64,000 nucleotides of DNA from Pontibacterium granulatum (GTDB lineage Bacteria; Pseudomonadota; Gammaproteobacteria; Pseudomonadales; Balneatricaceae), in NCBI RefSeq assembly GCF_029961155.1, contig NZ_JASBRH010000005.1, positions 1 through 64,000 of the forward strand, read 5' to 3'. The position numbers were made by a program, and so were the translations under genes. This document shows positions 35,251-45,302 of the stretch, piece after piece. How positions within the stretch are numbered: position 1 is the stretch's first letter; the number at the start of each line of letters is the position of its first letter. Below the pieces are notes generated by a model. It had not been told where the DNA came from. It saw only the letters and a list, made by a program, of their open reading frames with translations, and ran no database searches.

Positions 35251-35892
35251 GTGCCATTTGAATACGAAACAGACCCGGTTGCGATCGAGCAGGAAAGCTT
35301 CCGCCAGATCCGAGCTCTCACCGACCTTGAAGGCCTAAGCCGCGAGGAACAACAGGTGGTGATGCGGATCGTTCACAGTGTGGGGATGCCGGAGGTTGCT
35401 GCGCAGGTGCGCTTCAGCCCGAATGCCTGTGCTCAGGGTTTGCAGGCATTGTCTGATAATAAACCGATCCTGTGTGACGCAGAGATGGTGAAGCAGGGGA
35501 TCACCAAGCGGATGATCAATACGCCACCACTCTGCTTCCTGAACGACCCGCGTGCATCGGAACTGGCAAAAGCGGCAAGCGAGACGCGCTCCATGGCTGC
35601 GGTTGAGCTGTGGCGTGAACATCTGGCGGGGGCGGTCGTAGTGATCGGTAATGCGCCTACCGCACTGTTTCGTTTGCTGGAGATGATAGAGAAGGGCGCA
35701 GATAAACCGGCCCTGATCATCGGTATGCCCGTGGGGTTCGTTGGTGCGGCAGAATCCAAACAGGCGCTGTGGGATCTGCATCAGCGTCTGGGGGTTGAGT
35801 GCATCACATTGTTGGGACGCCAGGGCGGTAGTGCGGTATCGGCGGCGACCTGTAATGCATTACTACGGTGTAATCGGGGAGAGTGGTACTGA
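35251..35892 (+). CDS. cobH: Precorrin-8X methylmutase
   Basis: 213 residues from GTG 35251 (PFEYETDPVAIEQESFRQI), the normal length for CobH/CbiC. The frame is open back to 35128, but that part runs through the REP pair, so the later start is preferred. Family markers: catalytic-histidine segment VVMRIVHSVGMPEVA, PILCDAEMVKQGI, VVIGNAPTALFRL and GMPVGFVGAAESK. Moves the methyl from C11 to C12. Overlaps the next start (TGATG). Confidence 0.9.
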   Translation: MPFEYETDPVAIEQESFRQIRALTDLEGLSREEQQVVMRIVHSVGMPEVAAQVRFSPNACAQGLQALSDNKPILCDAEMVKQGITKRMINTPPLCFLNDPRASELAKAASETRSMAAVELWREHLAGAVVVIGNAPTALFRLLEMIEKGADKPALIIGMPVGFVGAAESKQALWDLHQRLGVECITLLGRQGGSAVSAATCNALLRCNRGEWY

Positions 35893-37169
35893 TGCAGTTG
35901 CATATTGTCGGACTAGGCGTCGCCGAGCAGGCGCACCTGTCTCTGGATGCGCAGCAGGTGTTGGCAGAGGCTGATAGGGTGATCGGTTCAGAACGCCAGC
36001 TGCAGGTTGTCGAACATCTAACGGGAGAGAATCCAACGTTCCGGTTGCCAAAGCTTGCAGAGCTAAAAGCATTAATTTGCACCTATGAAAAGGAGGGCCT
36101 GCAGTCTGTTGTCATCCTCGCCTCGGGTGATCCTCTCTACTATGGTATTGGCCGTTGGTTCAGCCATACGTTTCCGGAGCAACAGCTTAGCTTTTACCCG
36201 GCCGTCTCCAGCATTCAGGCGGCTTGTCATCGCCTGGGGCTTGCCTTGCAGGATGTCGAGGTATTGAGCCTGCACGGACGTCCCCTTGAAAAGATCCGCA
36301 CACAGCTTAAACGCAATCGAACGCTGGTGGTTCTGACCGATAAACACAGCACGCCACAGGTACTGGCGCAGGAGTGTATTGCGGCGGGTTTCCAAAAATC
36401 ACAGCTTGTCGTCTGTGAAAGGTTGGGATACGGCGATGAACAGATGCGCAGGTACCGTGCGACTGAGCTTATTGCAAACGACACCGAGTTTGATCCGCTG
36501 CACGTCACTGTGATCCGGGTACGTGGCTCAGGTGGAGTATTGCCTGAATTCCCCGGTATTGCTGACGGCAATTTCGTCACGGATCGTCCGAACGGTTCGG
36601 GCATGATTACCAAGCGCGAAGTGCGGCTTGCGATTCTATCCCTGATGCAGGTGTGTCGTGATGATCAGGTTTGGGATATAGGCGCTGGCTGCGGCGGTGT
36701 TGCCGTCGAACTGGCCTACTGGAATCCGGACAGCGAGATCCACGCCATAGAACATCACCCAGCGCGCCTGCGCTGTCTGAAAGCCAACCAGGACAAGTTT
36801 GGAGTGGTGGGTAATCTAAATATCGTAGAGGGGCGAGCCCCAGCAGCACTGGCGCATCTGCCTGCACCCGACAAGGTATTTATCGGTGGGAGCGATGGTG
36901 AGCTTGAAACCTTGCTTGAGCAAGTTTGGAGTCAACTGCCAGTTAATGGAGTGCTGGTCGCCAGCGCTGTCACTGAGAGCACCAAGCAACACCTGCTGGG
37001 ATTCTACGAAGCACGCTTGAAGCAGGGCGACAGCTACAGCCAAACCACCCAAATTTCAGTCAATCGCGGCGATCAGCTCGCGGGTCAACTGGTGTACCGA
37101 CCTGCCTTGCCGGTCACCCTCTTTTGTTTCCGTAAAGCGACCGTAAATGAGGAAGCATTTGATGTGTGA
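35892..37169 (+). CDS. cobL: Precorrin-6Y C5,15-methyltransferase (decarboxylating), CbiE-CbiT fusion
   Basis: 425 residues from ATG 35892. N-terminal CbiE half is a tetrapyrrole methylase (LHIVGLGV, VVILASGDPLYYGIG, LSFYPAVSSIQAA); C-terminal CbiT half is a SAM Rossmann domain (TKREVRLAILSLM, DQVWDIGAGCGGVAVELA, DKVFIGGSDGE). It methylates C5 and C15 and removes the C12 acetate carboxyl. Overlaps the cobI start by a few bases. Confidence 0.92.
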   Translation: MQLHIVGLGVAEQAHLSLDAQQVLAEADRVIGSERQLQVVEHLTGENPTFRLPKLAELKALICTYEKEGLQSVVILASGDPLYYGIGRWFSHTFPEQQLSFYPAVSSIQAACHRLGLALQDVEVLSLHGRPLEKIRTQLKRNRTLVVLTDKHSTPQVLAQECIAAGFQKSQLVVCERLGYGDEQMRRYRATELIANDTEFDPLHVTVIRVRGSGGVLPEFPGIADGNFVTDRPNGSGMITKREVRLAILSLMQVCRDDQVWDIGAGCGGVAVELAYWNPDSEIHAIEHHPARLRCLKANQDKFGVVGNLNIVEGRAPAALAHLPAPDKVFIGGSDGELETLLEQVWSQLPVNGVLVASAVTESTKQHLLGFYEARLKQGDSYSQTTQISVNRGDQLAGQLVYRPALPVTLFCFRKATVNEEAFDV

Positions 37170-37881
37170 GGCGACGTTTTACGGCGTAGGTGTCGGGCCG
37201 GGAGATCCGGAGCTGATCACACTGAAAGCCTTGCGTTTGATCAAGGGGGCGCCGGTTGTGGCGTATCTGGCCAGCGATGAAGGTTCCAGTCAGGCACGTG
37301 CCATTGCAAGGGAAGCGTTTGTCGACCAGAGCACTGCGCAGATTGAGATACCGATCTGCATGCCAATGTCCACTGATCGTAGCTTAGCCAACAAGGCCTA
37401 CGATGAAGGTGCAGCGCTGATTCGCCAGCAGCTGAAAGCCGGTCATGATGTGGTATTCCTGTGTGAAGGTGACCCCCTCTTCTTTGGCTCTTTTACCTAT
37501 TTACTGGAGCGGTTGCAGGCTGAGTTTAGCTGCCAGGTCGTGCCGGGTATCTCGTCGGTAAATGCCGCGGCGGCGGAGCTGAAGCATCCACTGACCATGT
37601 TGAAAGAATCCTTCGTAGTGGTCAGTGGTCGCCATACGGATGAGCAGATCCGTACTGCCCTCAATGATCATGACTCGGTGGTGATTATGAAAGCCGGACG
37701 TGCCCGTCCTCGAATTCTGAATCTGCTGGGTGAAACAGGCCGTGCAGAAGAGGCGAGTTATCTGGAATACATCGGGCGTGAAAATCAGCGCATTGAAACC
37801 AATCTCAATCGATTGACACCGGAGGCTGGTCCGTATTTCTCGCTATTTGTGGTCACCCGTAAAGAGCGTAATAGCCGATGA
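37162..37881 (+). CDS. cobI: (Cobalt-)precorrin-2 C20-methyltransferase
   Basis: 239 residues from ATG 37162, preceded by GAGGAAG; an ATG at 37147 would add five residues. Tetrapyrrole methylase fold: FYGVGVGPGDPELITLKALRL, VVFLCEGDPLFFGSF, CQVVPGISSVNAAAA and ENQRIETNL. Methylates C20 (CobI/CbiL). Overlaps cbiG by four bases. Confidence 0.92.
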   Translation: MCEATFYGVGVGPGDPELITLKALRLIKGAPVVAYLASDEGSSQARAIAREAFVDQSTAQIEIPICMPMSTDRSLANKAYDEGAALIRQQLKAGHDVVFLCEGDPLFFGSFTYLLERLQAEFSCQVVPGISSVNAAAAELKHPLTMLKESFVVVSGRHTDEQIRTALNDHDSVVIMKAGRARPRILNLLGETGRAEEASYLEYIGRENQRIETNLNRLTPEAGPYFSLFVVTRKERNSR

Positions 37882-38645
37882 GCAAGATTATCGCCCTGAC
37901 CGAGGCCGGTCTGCGCTTGGCTCAGCAATTGCGTGGGCAGATGGACGATGCCGAGATCTGCTTTAAGCCCAAGCCCTTTGCCGACACCGTGCAGCAAGCA
38001 TTTCGTGCCGGCGAACCACTGATCTTTATCTGCGCCACCGGTATTGTGGTGCGCACCTTGGCTCCGGTAATCCGTGATAAATACCAGGACCCGCCGGTAC
38101 TGGTGCTCGATGAGCAGGGGCAATATGTCATCCCGCTTTTGTCCGGTCACGAAGGCGGCGCCAATCAATGGGCTGCAGAAGTCGCTCAGTTGTTGTCGGC
38201 GCAACCAGTGATCACAACCGCGAAGCCTTACCTGCAACCCGTGTATGCGGTGGGCATGGGTTGTGAACGTAACTGCCCGGTCGACGAACTGGAAAGACTG
38301 CTGATGGATTGCCTTGATCAGGCGGCTCTTACTCTGGACGTGGTGTCCAGCATCAACAGCATCGATATCAAAGCCGACGAAGTAGGACTGATTGAGCTGG
38401 CTGAGAAGCTGGGCAAACCGTTCCAGACCTGGGATGTGGATCAGCTCGGTACTATGGAATCGCTTCTGAGTACCCGCTCCGAGTACGTGTTTAACACGGT
38501 GGGTGTGTATGGCGTGGCGGAATCGGCGGCGCTCTGTGCTGTACAAGACGTCACAAAAGCAGCCCCCGAGCTTGTACTGAATAAACAGAAAACCCGAAAG
38601 GCGACCTGCGCAATTGCACGCAGTTACCCATCGGGGAGCTCATAA
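37878..38645 (+). CDS. cbiG: Short CbiG, cobalt-precorrin-5A hydrolase (N and C domains only)
   Basis: 255 residues, against about 350 for full CbiG. The N-terminal domain (LIFICATGIVVRTLAPVIRD and VIPLLSGHEGGANQWA) is joined directly to the C-terminal CobE-like domain (VYAVGMGCERNCPVDELERLL, SSINSIDIKADEVGLIELA). The middle domain seen in longer CbiG proteins appears to be missing. CbiG opens the ring delta-lactone and releases acetaldehyde in the early-cobalt pathway. A REP pair separates it from cobJ. Confidence 0.85.
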   Translation: MSKIIALTEAGLRLAQQLRGQMDDAEICFKPKPFADTVQQAFRAGEPLIFICATGIVVRTLAPVIRDKYQDPPVLVLDEQGQYVIPLLSGHEGGANQWAAEVAQLLSAQPVITTAKPYLQPVYAVGMGCERNCPVDELERLLMDCLDQAALTLDVVSSINSIDIKADEVGLIELAEKLGKPFQTWDVDQLGTMESLLSTRSEYVFNTVGVYGVAESAALCAVQDVTKAAPELVLNKQKTRKATCAIARSYPSGSS

Positions 38646-38653
38646 GAGCATAT

Positions 38654-38713
38654 GTAGGGCAGGATTTATCCTGCCATTAGGCATAACGGTGGCGCCATAA
38701 ATGACGCCCTACA
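38654..38713. repeat. Inverted pair of GTAG REPs inside the B12 operon
   Basis: GTAGGGCAGGATTTATCC plus TGCC on the plus strand and GTAGGGCGTCATTTATGG plus CGCC on the minus strand fill the gap between cbiG and cobJ. Confidence 0.65.
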
Positions 38714-38732
38714 GAGAAAAACGAAGACGTAA

Positions 38733-39533
38733 ATGACCAAACTATTTGTTGTAGGTACAGGTCCTGGTGATCGTGAACTGGTGGCACCACGTGCTTTGGC
38801 CGCGATTAATGCCAGTACCGATCTGGTGGCCTATGGCCTGTATCTGGACCTGTTGGGTGACGTGTGTGATGGCAAAAAACACCACGATCTGCCGCTGGGT
38901 GAAGAGATCAACCGCGCCCGACTTGCGCTGGATCTGGCCGCCAGTGGGAAAACCACGGCGCTGATCTCCAGTGGTGATATCGGTATCTACGCCATGGCCA
39001 CGCTGGTATTCGAACTGCTCGACCAACAACTGCAGGGCAATGAGAACCACCCGGAGTGGCTGGATGTGGAGATCGAAGTGGTACCGGGTATCTCTGCAAT
39101 GCAGGCGGGTGCCAGCCGTGTAGGTGCAATGCTGGGGCATGACTTCTGTACGATTTCCCTGTCTGACTTGCTCACCCCGTGGGAAACCATCGAGAAGCGT
39201 ATTCATAGCGCTGGTGCCGGGGACTTTGTGGTGTCGTTCTACAATCCGGTATCCCGTAAACGTGACTGGCAGCTCAATCATGCCCGCGATCTCTTGTTGC
39301 AATACCGCCCGGCGTCTACGCCCGTATTAATCGGTCGTCAGCTGACCCGAGAAGACGAAAACATCCGCATCATCCGACTTGATCAGCTTGATGCTAAAGA
39401 CGTGGACATGTTCACCCTGGTGAGTGTTGGTAACAGTGAATCCCGTCACATCGTCAACGGCAGCCGTGAATGGGTGTACACACCGCGTGGTTACAAGAAG
39501 AAGCTGGGTGTGAGCGAGGAAAGCGCAGTATGA
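38733..39533 (+). CDS. cobJ: (Cobalt-)precorrin-3B C17-methyltransferase
   Basis: 266 residues. Tetrapyrrole methylase: LFVVGTGPGDRELVAPRA, ISSGDIGIYAMATLVFEL, VEIEVVPGISAMQAGASRVGA, HDFCTISLSDLLTPW and FYNPVSRKRDWQL, which are CobJ/CbiH-specific. It drives ring contraction with C17 methylation. No C-terminal ferredoxin-like extension and no separate CobG is present. Overlaps cobM by four bases. Confidence 0.93.
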   Translation: MTKLFVVGTGPGDRELVAPRALAAINASTDLVAYGLYLDLLGDVCDGKKHHDLPLGEEINRARLALDLAASGKTTALISSGDIGIYAMATLVFELLDQQLQGNENHPEWLDVEIEVVPGISAMQAGASRVGAMLGHDFCTISLSDLLTPWETIEKRIHSAGAGDFVVSFYNPVSRKRDWQLNHARDLLLQYRPASTPVLIGRQLTREDENIRIIRLDQLDAKDVDMFTLVSVGNSESRHIVNGSREWVYTPRGYKKKLGVSEESAV

Positions 39534-40381
39534 AGGTTTACTTTATCGGCGCGGGTCCCGGAGATCCGGAACTGATGACGCTTAAGGGCCTGCGCATTCT
39601 GAAGCAGTGTCCGGTGGTGCTTTATGCCGGTTCATTGATCCCGCGTGAAGTGTTGGCGGAAGTGGAGAGCAGTGCTGAAAAGATCATCGATACCGCCTCA
39701 ATCGATCTGGAAGCGATCACTGCGCATATCACTCAGGCTCACTCTGAAGGCAAAGACGTGGCCCGTCTGCAGTGTGGTGATCCGGCTCTCTACGGCGCGA
39801 TAGGCGAGCAGATCCGTCGCCTGGAACAGCAGGGTATTGAATACGAAGTGATTCCGGGTGTGAGCGCTGTGGCCGCGTCCGCCGCCTATCTGGGCAAGGA
39901 GCTGACCCTGTCCGGTGTCTCCCAGACGATCATTATGACTCGCTATGAGGGTAAAACGCCGTTCCCTGAGCGCGAACGACTGCCGGAACTGGCACGCAGC
40001 GGCGCAACCCTGGCAATTCACCTGGGCATTACCCGGATCCACAAAATTGTGGAGGAGCTGGTCCCTCATTACGGCGAAGACTGCCCGGTAGCAGTGTGTT
40101 ATCGCACCAGTTGGCCGGATCAGGACAAGGTCACGGGAACGTTGCGCGATATCGTCGCCAAGGTGCGTGCAAAGGGCTTTACGCGCACCGCGCTGATTCT
40201 GGTTGGCCATGTGCTCGACAGTGACGATTTTGCCGATTCCTACCTTTACCAGAAGGATCAGGCCCATATCTATCGCCCACGGGTAAAACCCCTTACCCCA
40301 CGAACAGTGCCGCGGACCGTTAAACGCGACACCTACCTAAAAGACACCGATAAGAAAGAGACAAACGATGCAGCTGAATAA
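39530..40381 (+). CDS. cobM: (Cobalt-)precorrin-4 C11-methyltransferase
   Basis: 283 residues from ATG 39530 (TATGA overlap with cobJ). KVYFIGAGPGDPELMTLKGL, VVLYAGSLIPREVL, VARLQCGDPALYGAIGEQ, VIPGVSAVAASAAYLGKEL and IIMTRYEGKTPFP identify CobM/CbiF. Methylates C11. The C-terminal 40 residues (after VGHVLDSDDFADSYLY) are a basic, poorly conserved tail overlapping cobW. Confidence 0.93.
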   Translation: MKVYFIGAGPGDPELMTLKGLRILKQCPVVLYAGSLIPREVLAEVESSAEKIIDTASIDLEAITAHITQAHSEGKDVARLQCGDPALYGAIGEQIRRLEQQGIEYEVIPGVSAVAASAAYLGKELTLSGVSQTIIMTRYEGKTPFPERERLPELARSGATLAIHLGITRIHKIVEELVPHYGEDCPVAVCYRTSWPDQDKVTGTLRDIVAKVRAKGFTRTALILVGHVLDSDDFADSYLYQKDQAHIYRPRVKPLTPRTVPRTVKRDTYLKDTDKKETNDAAE

Positions 40382-41438
40382 GATCCCAACCACCGTTGTA
40401 ACCGGCTTTCTGGGTAGCGGTAAAACCACGCTTCTTTCCAACGTCCTGAAACAGGCCGCCGGCAAACGGATCGCCGTAATCGTCAATGAGTTTGGTGAGC
40501 TGGACATCGATGCTGACCTGCTACGCAGTTGCCCGCTCGACTGTGAAGAGGAGCAGACGGTTGCTGACGGTGATAACGGCATCTACGAGCTGGCCAACGG
40601 TTGTATCTGCTGCACCGTAGAAGAGGAGTTCCTTCCGGTGATGCAGCAGCTGGTGGAACGTCGTGACGATATCGATCACATCCTGATCGAGACCAGCGGT
40701 CTGGCCCTGCCGAAGCCGCTGGTGCAGGCGTTCAACTGGCCGGGCATCAAAGAGTACTGCACGGTGGATGCGGTCATCACAGTGATTGACGGCCCTGCGG
40801 TTGCAGCGGGCCGTTTCGCACACGATGTGGATCAGGTGCAAGCCCAGCGCCTCGCGGATGACAGTCTGGATCACGATCCAACCCTGCAGGAGCTGCTGGA
40901 CGACCAGCTGAGTGCTGCGGATCTTGTGGTGGTCAGCAAAAACGATTTGTTGGATACCGACGCACGCTCACTGGTGGAAACGGTTGTTTCGGCCAAGGTC
41001 CCAAATGCGGTCAAAACTGCCTACATCAGCAATGGCGAAGCACAGCTGGATATGTTGATGGGCCTGGACGCTGCGGCCGAGGAGCGTATCGAACAGGTAC
41101 ATAACCACCACGATCACCACCACGCACACGGCGAGCACCACGATCACGCCCACGACCACTTCGATTCATTTGTCATCACGCTGGGTGAGGTGGACAGTGA
41201 CAAGCTGCAGGCAGCGCTGAAATCCCTACTGAGCGACTTCAATATCTACCGCGCCAAAGGCTTCGCGGCGCTGCCGGGTAAACCGATGCGTCAGGTATTT
41301 CAGGCGGTGGGTAAGCGTCTGGACGTGTACTTTGATCGTCCCTGGGCGATGGGTGAAAAGCGTAAAACCCAGCTTGTTTTCATCGGCAAAGGCATCGATG
41401 AAGCCACTGTGAAGTCCGTACTGGAGACGGCGCTTTAA
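40368..41438 (+). CDS. cobW: CobW, cobalt-chaperone GTPase
   Basis: 356 residues. COG0523 GTPase: Walker A GFLGSGKTT (about residue 13), the metal-binding CxCC motif in ELANGCICCTVEEE (about 78), ETSGLALPKPLV and VVSKNDLLD. A histidine-rich stretch (HNHHDHHHAHGEHHDHAHDH, about 245-264) lies before the C-terminal domain. CobW is thought to deliver cobalt to the late chelatase CobN. Adjacent to cobN (TAAATG). Confidence 0.92.
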   Translation: MQLNKIPTTVVTGFLGSGKTTLLSNVLKQAAGKRIAVIVNEFGELDIDADLLRSCPLDCEEEQTVADGDNGIYELANGCICCTVEEEFLPVMQQLVERRDDIDHILIETSGLALPKPLVQAFNWPGIKEYCTVDAVITVIDGPAVAAGRFAHDVDQVQAQRLADDSLDHDPTLQELLDDQLSAADLVVVSKNDLLDTDARSLVETVVSAKVPNAVKTAYISNGEAQLDMLMGLDAAAEERIEQVHNHHDHHHAHGEHHDHAHDHFDSFVITLGEVDSDKLQAALKSLLSDFNIYRAKGFAALPGKPMRQVFQAVGKRLDVYFDRPWAMGEKRKTQLVFIGKGIDEATVKSVLETAL

Positions 41439-44400
41439 ATGCATCTGTTGGCGGCCCAGCCGGGTGGATTCGTCGATGATGAAGGCATTATCGATCTGGA
41501 TCAGACACCGGCAGAGATCATCATCCTTTCTGCGGCAGACAGCTCCCTGGCGGCGCTGTCTGCGGGCGTGAGCGCGTTTGCAGTGCATAGCAGTGTGCCG
41601 GACGTGCGTCTGGCTAACTGGATGCAGCTGCTGAAACCGGCTGCGTACGACCTGTATGAGCACAAGGTGATTGATCACGCACAGGTGGTGGTGCTTTCAC
41701 TGCTGGGTGGCCAGAATTATTGGCCGTATGGCTTTGAGCGTCTTCAAGAATGGGCGCAGGGCATAACGGATGGTAACCCGCGTACGCTGATCATTGTGCC
41801 GGGTGACGATGCCCCTGATCCCGAATTGTTTGCCGCGTCTACCGTGTCGGAAGAGGCATGTCACCGTGTATGGCGATATCTGCGTGAGGGTGGGATCGGA
41901 AATAGCGAACAGCTGCTACGGTTTGTCGCCTCGGAGTACCTAAGCCGTGATCTGGCCTGGCGTGAGCCACGGGGATTGCCTCGCTGCATGCTGTACAAAC
42001 CTGCACTATCGGAAGGAAAGCAGGGTGGTCAGGCAAGTTTTAGCGAGTGGCAACAGCACTGGCAGCAAAATGGTCACGAACAGAATCCGGTGGTTGCGCT
42101 GCTGTTTTATCGCAGCCATCTGCAATCGGCCAATACGGCAATGTTTGACGGGTTGATTGCCGAACTGGAACGACAAAACTTGAGACCGCTACCGATCGCC
42201 ATTGCTTCCCTGAAGGATGCGGAGTCGATCACGCTGGTGAATGCACTGCTGGAACAGAGTGACGCGTCGCTGATCATCAACACCACCGGCTTTGCCAGCA
42301 ACACGGTCGCCAGCCCCAATCTGGCCTCCCAACCGACCGATTTTGATTCGCCGTTCTCCAGGCCGGTACCGGTGCTCCAACTCGTGCTGTCGAGTAGTAC
42401 AAAGGAGGACTGGCAGCAGTATTCCCAAGGGCTGCGCAGCCGGGATATTGCCATGCAGGTGGTATTGCCTGAGATGGATGGGCGTATCGTTACGCGTGCG
42501 ATCAGCTTTAAGGCAGAGAGTCACTTCGATAAACGGGCTCAGGTCTCGGTGGTACGTTATGCATTACACCGGGAACGTGCCGCATTTGTGGCTGAGTTGG
42601 CTGCGCGTCATTGTGCCCTGGCCACCAAAACCAATGGTGACAAACGGATCGCGCTGATCTTGGCCAACTACCCAACCAAAGACGGCCGTATTGGTAACGG
42701 TGTAGGACTGGATACACCGGCGTCGACGGTGAATATTTTGAAGGCGTTGTCTACGGCAGGTTATCCGCTTGGTGATGCCAATGATCTACCACAAACCGGT
42801 ACTGCGCTGATCGAAGCTCTGCTCGAATCCGTCACAAATAACCCGAATACGATACACCAGTTACCCTGCTGGCAAAGTATGGGGTTGGATGAGTATCTGT
42901 TTTATTTCAGTAGGTTACCGCAGGGATGTCAGAAAGCAGTTTACGACCAGTGGGGTTCACCTGAGCAGGATATTAAGTATCGAAACGGGCGTTTGATGCT
43001 CTCCGGAATTCGCCTGGGCGAGACCTTCGTCGGTATCCAGCCCGCACGCGGATTCAATATCGATCTGGCCGCCAATTACCACGATCCGGACCTGATTCCG
43101 CCGCACAACTACCTGGCATTCTATTTCTGGTTGCGGCACTGCTACCAAGTGGATGCAGTGATACACGTGGGTAAACACGGCAACCTGGAGTGGTTGCCCG
43201 GCAAGGGCACGGCGTTGTCCGAACGCTGTTGGCCGGATATTGCGTTGGGGCCGATGCCACATTTCTATCCGTTTATCGTCAACGATCCCGGTGAAGGCGC
43301 GCAGGCGAAGCGTCGTACCCAGGCGGTGATTATCGATCACCTGATGCCGCCGATGACCCGCGCGGAAAGTTACGGTGAACTGGCCGAGTTGGAAGGGCTG
43401 GTAGACGAGTACTACCAGGCGTTGGGCATGGACAGCCGACGCGAGCAGTGGTTGCGTGACGAAATCCTCAAGCAGGTACGCAAGACCCATCTGCTGGATG
43501 AGCTGGCCGGTAATACGTCGGATGACGATCAAGTGCTGGCGGAGCTTGATGCCTACCTTTGTGATATCAAAGAAGCACAGATCCGCCACGGCCTGCATAT
43601 TCTGGGTGAGCTGCCGGGCGATGCAAAACTGGCTGATACTTTGGTGGCGCTGCTGCGCCTGCCGCGTGGTGATGATCCCGCCAGTCAGGGGATCCTGCAT
43701 AACCTGATCGCTGATCTGGATCTGCGTGGTGGTGCCGAGCTGTTTGATCCGTTGGCTGCTGGTAGAGAGCAGTGGGTTGGTGCAAAACCTGAATTGTTGA
43801 AAACTGTCAGCGATGAACTCTGGCGCAGTGAAGCGGATACCCGTGAACGCTTGGAGTTGTTGGCGCTGAAGTGGGTTGAACGCTTTGTGCTGGGTGACGG
43901 CGATCTTGATGATTTGACGGATTACCCGCAAACCCGCGCGCAGTTTGAGTACGCGCGAAACCGCATCCATAAGGCGCTGGAGCAGAGTGTCGACCTGGAA
44001 ATTCGATCGTTGCTTGAGGGTCTTAATGGGCGCTTTGTCGAACCCGGTCCAAGTGGTGCGCCGACACGTGGTCGTTTGGATACGTTACCGACCGGGCGCA
44101 ATTTCTTCTCTGTAGATAACCGTTCCATCCCCAGTCCCGCGGCCTGGGCGATTGGTGAGCGTTCGGCACAGGCGCTGATTGAACGTCACCTGCAGGAGCA
44201 CGGTGACTTCCCGCGTCAGCTGGGGCTGTCGGTCTGGGGTACGGCCACGATGCGCACAGGCGGTGACGATATCGCCCAGGCCTTTGCGCTGATGGGCGTG
44301 CGCCCGATCTGGGCGCCGGGTTCCAACCGTGTGGTGGACTTCGAAGTGATCAGCACGATGCAACTGGGGCGTCCCCGGTTGGATGTCACGTTGCGTGTAT

Positions 44401-45302
44401 CCGGTTTCTTCCGTGATGCCTTTCCTAATGTGATGAAGCTTTACGATGCGGCTGTTCAGGCAATTGCAACGCTGGATGAGCCGGGAGACGGTAACACCAT
44501 CCGCCAGAATATCGAAGCGCGTCAGCAGCAATTGATGGCTGAGGGCATGAGTGAAGAGACTGCACAACGGGAAGCAAGCTACCGGGTATTTGGTAGCAAA
44601 CCCGGTGCATACGGTGCTGGATTACAGGGTTTGATCGATGAACGTTGTTGGGAACAGCGTAGTGATCTGGCCGAGGCCTACCTCAACTGGGGAGGTTACG
44701 CGTATGGCAACCAGCAGGGTGATGGCGTGGAAGCACGTGATGCTTTTCAGCACCAGCTTTCCCAGATGGATGCGGTGGTGCAGAACCAGGATAACCGTGA
44801 ACACGATCTGCTCGATTCCGACGACTACTACCAGTTTCAGGGCGGCATGACCAACGCCGTGACCGTGCTCAGCGGCGAAACACCGGCGGTCTACCACAGC
44901 GACCACTCCAATCCGCAGGTGCCGAAGATCCGCACCCTGAAGGAGGAGCTGAACCGGGTCATTCGTTCCCGCGTACTGAATCCGAAATGGATCAATGCGA
45001 TGCGCGAGCACGGCTACAAAGGTGCGTTTGAAATGAGCGCCAGCGTGGATTACATGTTCGCCTACGATGCTACCACCAATCTGATCGCCGATTACCAATA
45101 CGAAAAAGTGACCGATACCTTGTTATTCGATCAGGACAACCGGGCCTTTCTGGAACAACACAACCCCCATGCGTTGGAAGAGATGGCAGAGCGGCTGATG
45201 GAAGCCACCCAGCGTGGGCTGTGGCAGGAGCCGGGGGAATACGCGGGAAAATTGCAGGATTTGCTGCTGGAGATTGATCAGCGGCAGGAGAGTATTAACT
45301 GA
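41439..45302 (+). CDS. cobN: Cobaltochelatase large subunit CobN
   Basis: 1287 residues, about the length of Pseudomonas denitrificans CobN. Markers: [93 protein letters not shown] and [17 protein letters not shown] near the end. Inserts cobalt into hydrogenobyrinic acid a,c-diamide in the late-insertion route; it needs an AAA+ and VWA partner, here presumably the ChlI-ChlD fusion at 29589. Its presence beside CbiD, CbiG and CbiX is unusual (see findings). Overlaps cobQ by one base. Confidence 0.95.
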   Translation: MHLLAAQPGGFVDDEGIIDLDQTPAEIIILSAADSSLAALSAGVSAFAVHSSVPDVRLANWMQLLKPAAYDLYEHKVIDHAQVVVLSLLGGQNYWPYGFERLQEWAQGITDGNPRTLIIVPGDDAPDPELFAASTVSEEACHRVWRYLREGGIGNSEQLLRFVASEYLSRDLAWREPRGLPRCMLYKPALSEGKQGGQASFSEWQQHWQQNGHEQNPVVALLFYRSHLQSANTAMFDGLIAELERQNLRPLPIAIASLKDAESITLVNALLEQSDASLIINTTGFASNTVASPNLASQPTDFDSPFSRPVPVLQLVLSSSTKEDWQQYSQGLRSRDIAMQVVLPEMDGRIVTRAISFKAESHFDKRAQVSVVRYALHRERAAFVAELAARHCALATKTNGDKRIALILANYPTKDGRIGNGVGLDTPASTVNILKALSTAGYPLGDANDLPQTGTALIEALLESVTNNPNTIHQLPCWQSMGLDEYLFYFSRLPQGCQKAVYDQWGSPEQDIKYRNGRLMLSGIRLGETFVGIQPARGFNIDLAANYHDPDLIPPHNYLAFYFWLRHCYQVDAVIHVGKHGNLEWLPGKGTALSERCWPDIALGPMPHFYPFIVNDPGEGAQAKRRTQAVIIDHLMPPMTRAESYGELAELEGLVDEYYQALGMDSRREQWLRDEILKQVRKTHLLDELAGNTSDDDQVLAELDAYLCDIKEAQIRHGLHILGELPGDAKLADTLVALLRLPRGDDPASQGILHNLIADLDLRGGAELFDPLAAGREQWVGAKPELLKTVSDELWRSEADTRERLELLALKWVERFVLGDGDLDDLTDYPQTRAQFEYARNRIHKALEQSVDLEIRSLLEGLNGRFVEPGPSGAPTRGRLDTLPTGRNFFSVDNRSIPSPAAWAIGERSAQALIERHLQEHGDFPRQLGLSVWGTATMRTGGDDIAQAFALMGVRPIWAPGSNRVVDFEVISTMQLGRPRLDVTLRVSGFFRDAFPNVMKLYDAAVQAIATLDEPGDGNTIRQNIEARQQQLMAEGMSEETAQREASYRVFGSKPGAYGAGLQGLIDERCWEQRSDLAEAYLNWGGYAYGNQQGDGVEARDAFQHQLSQMDAVVQNQDNREHDLLDSDDYYQFQGGMTNAVTVLSGETPAVYHSDHSNPQVPKIRTLKEELNRVIRSRVLNPKWINAMREHGYKGAFEMSASVDYMFAYDATTNLIADYQYEKVTDTLLFDQDNRAFLEQHNPHALEEMAERLMEATQRGLWQEPGEYAGKLQDLLLEIDQRQESIN

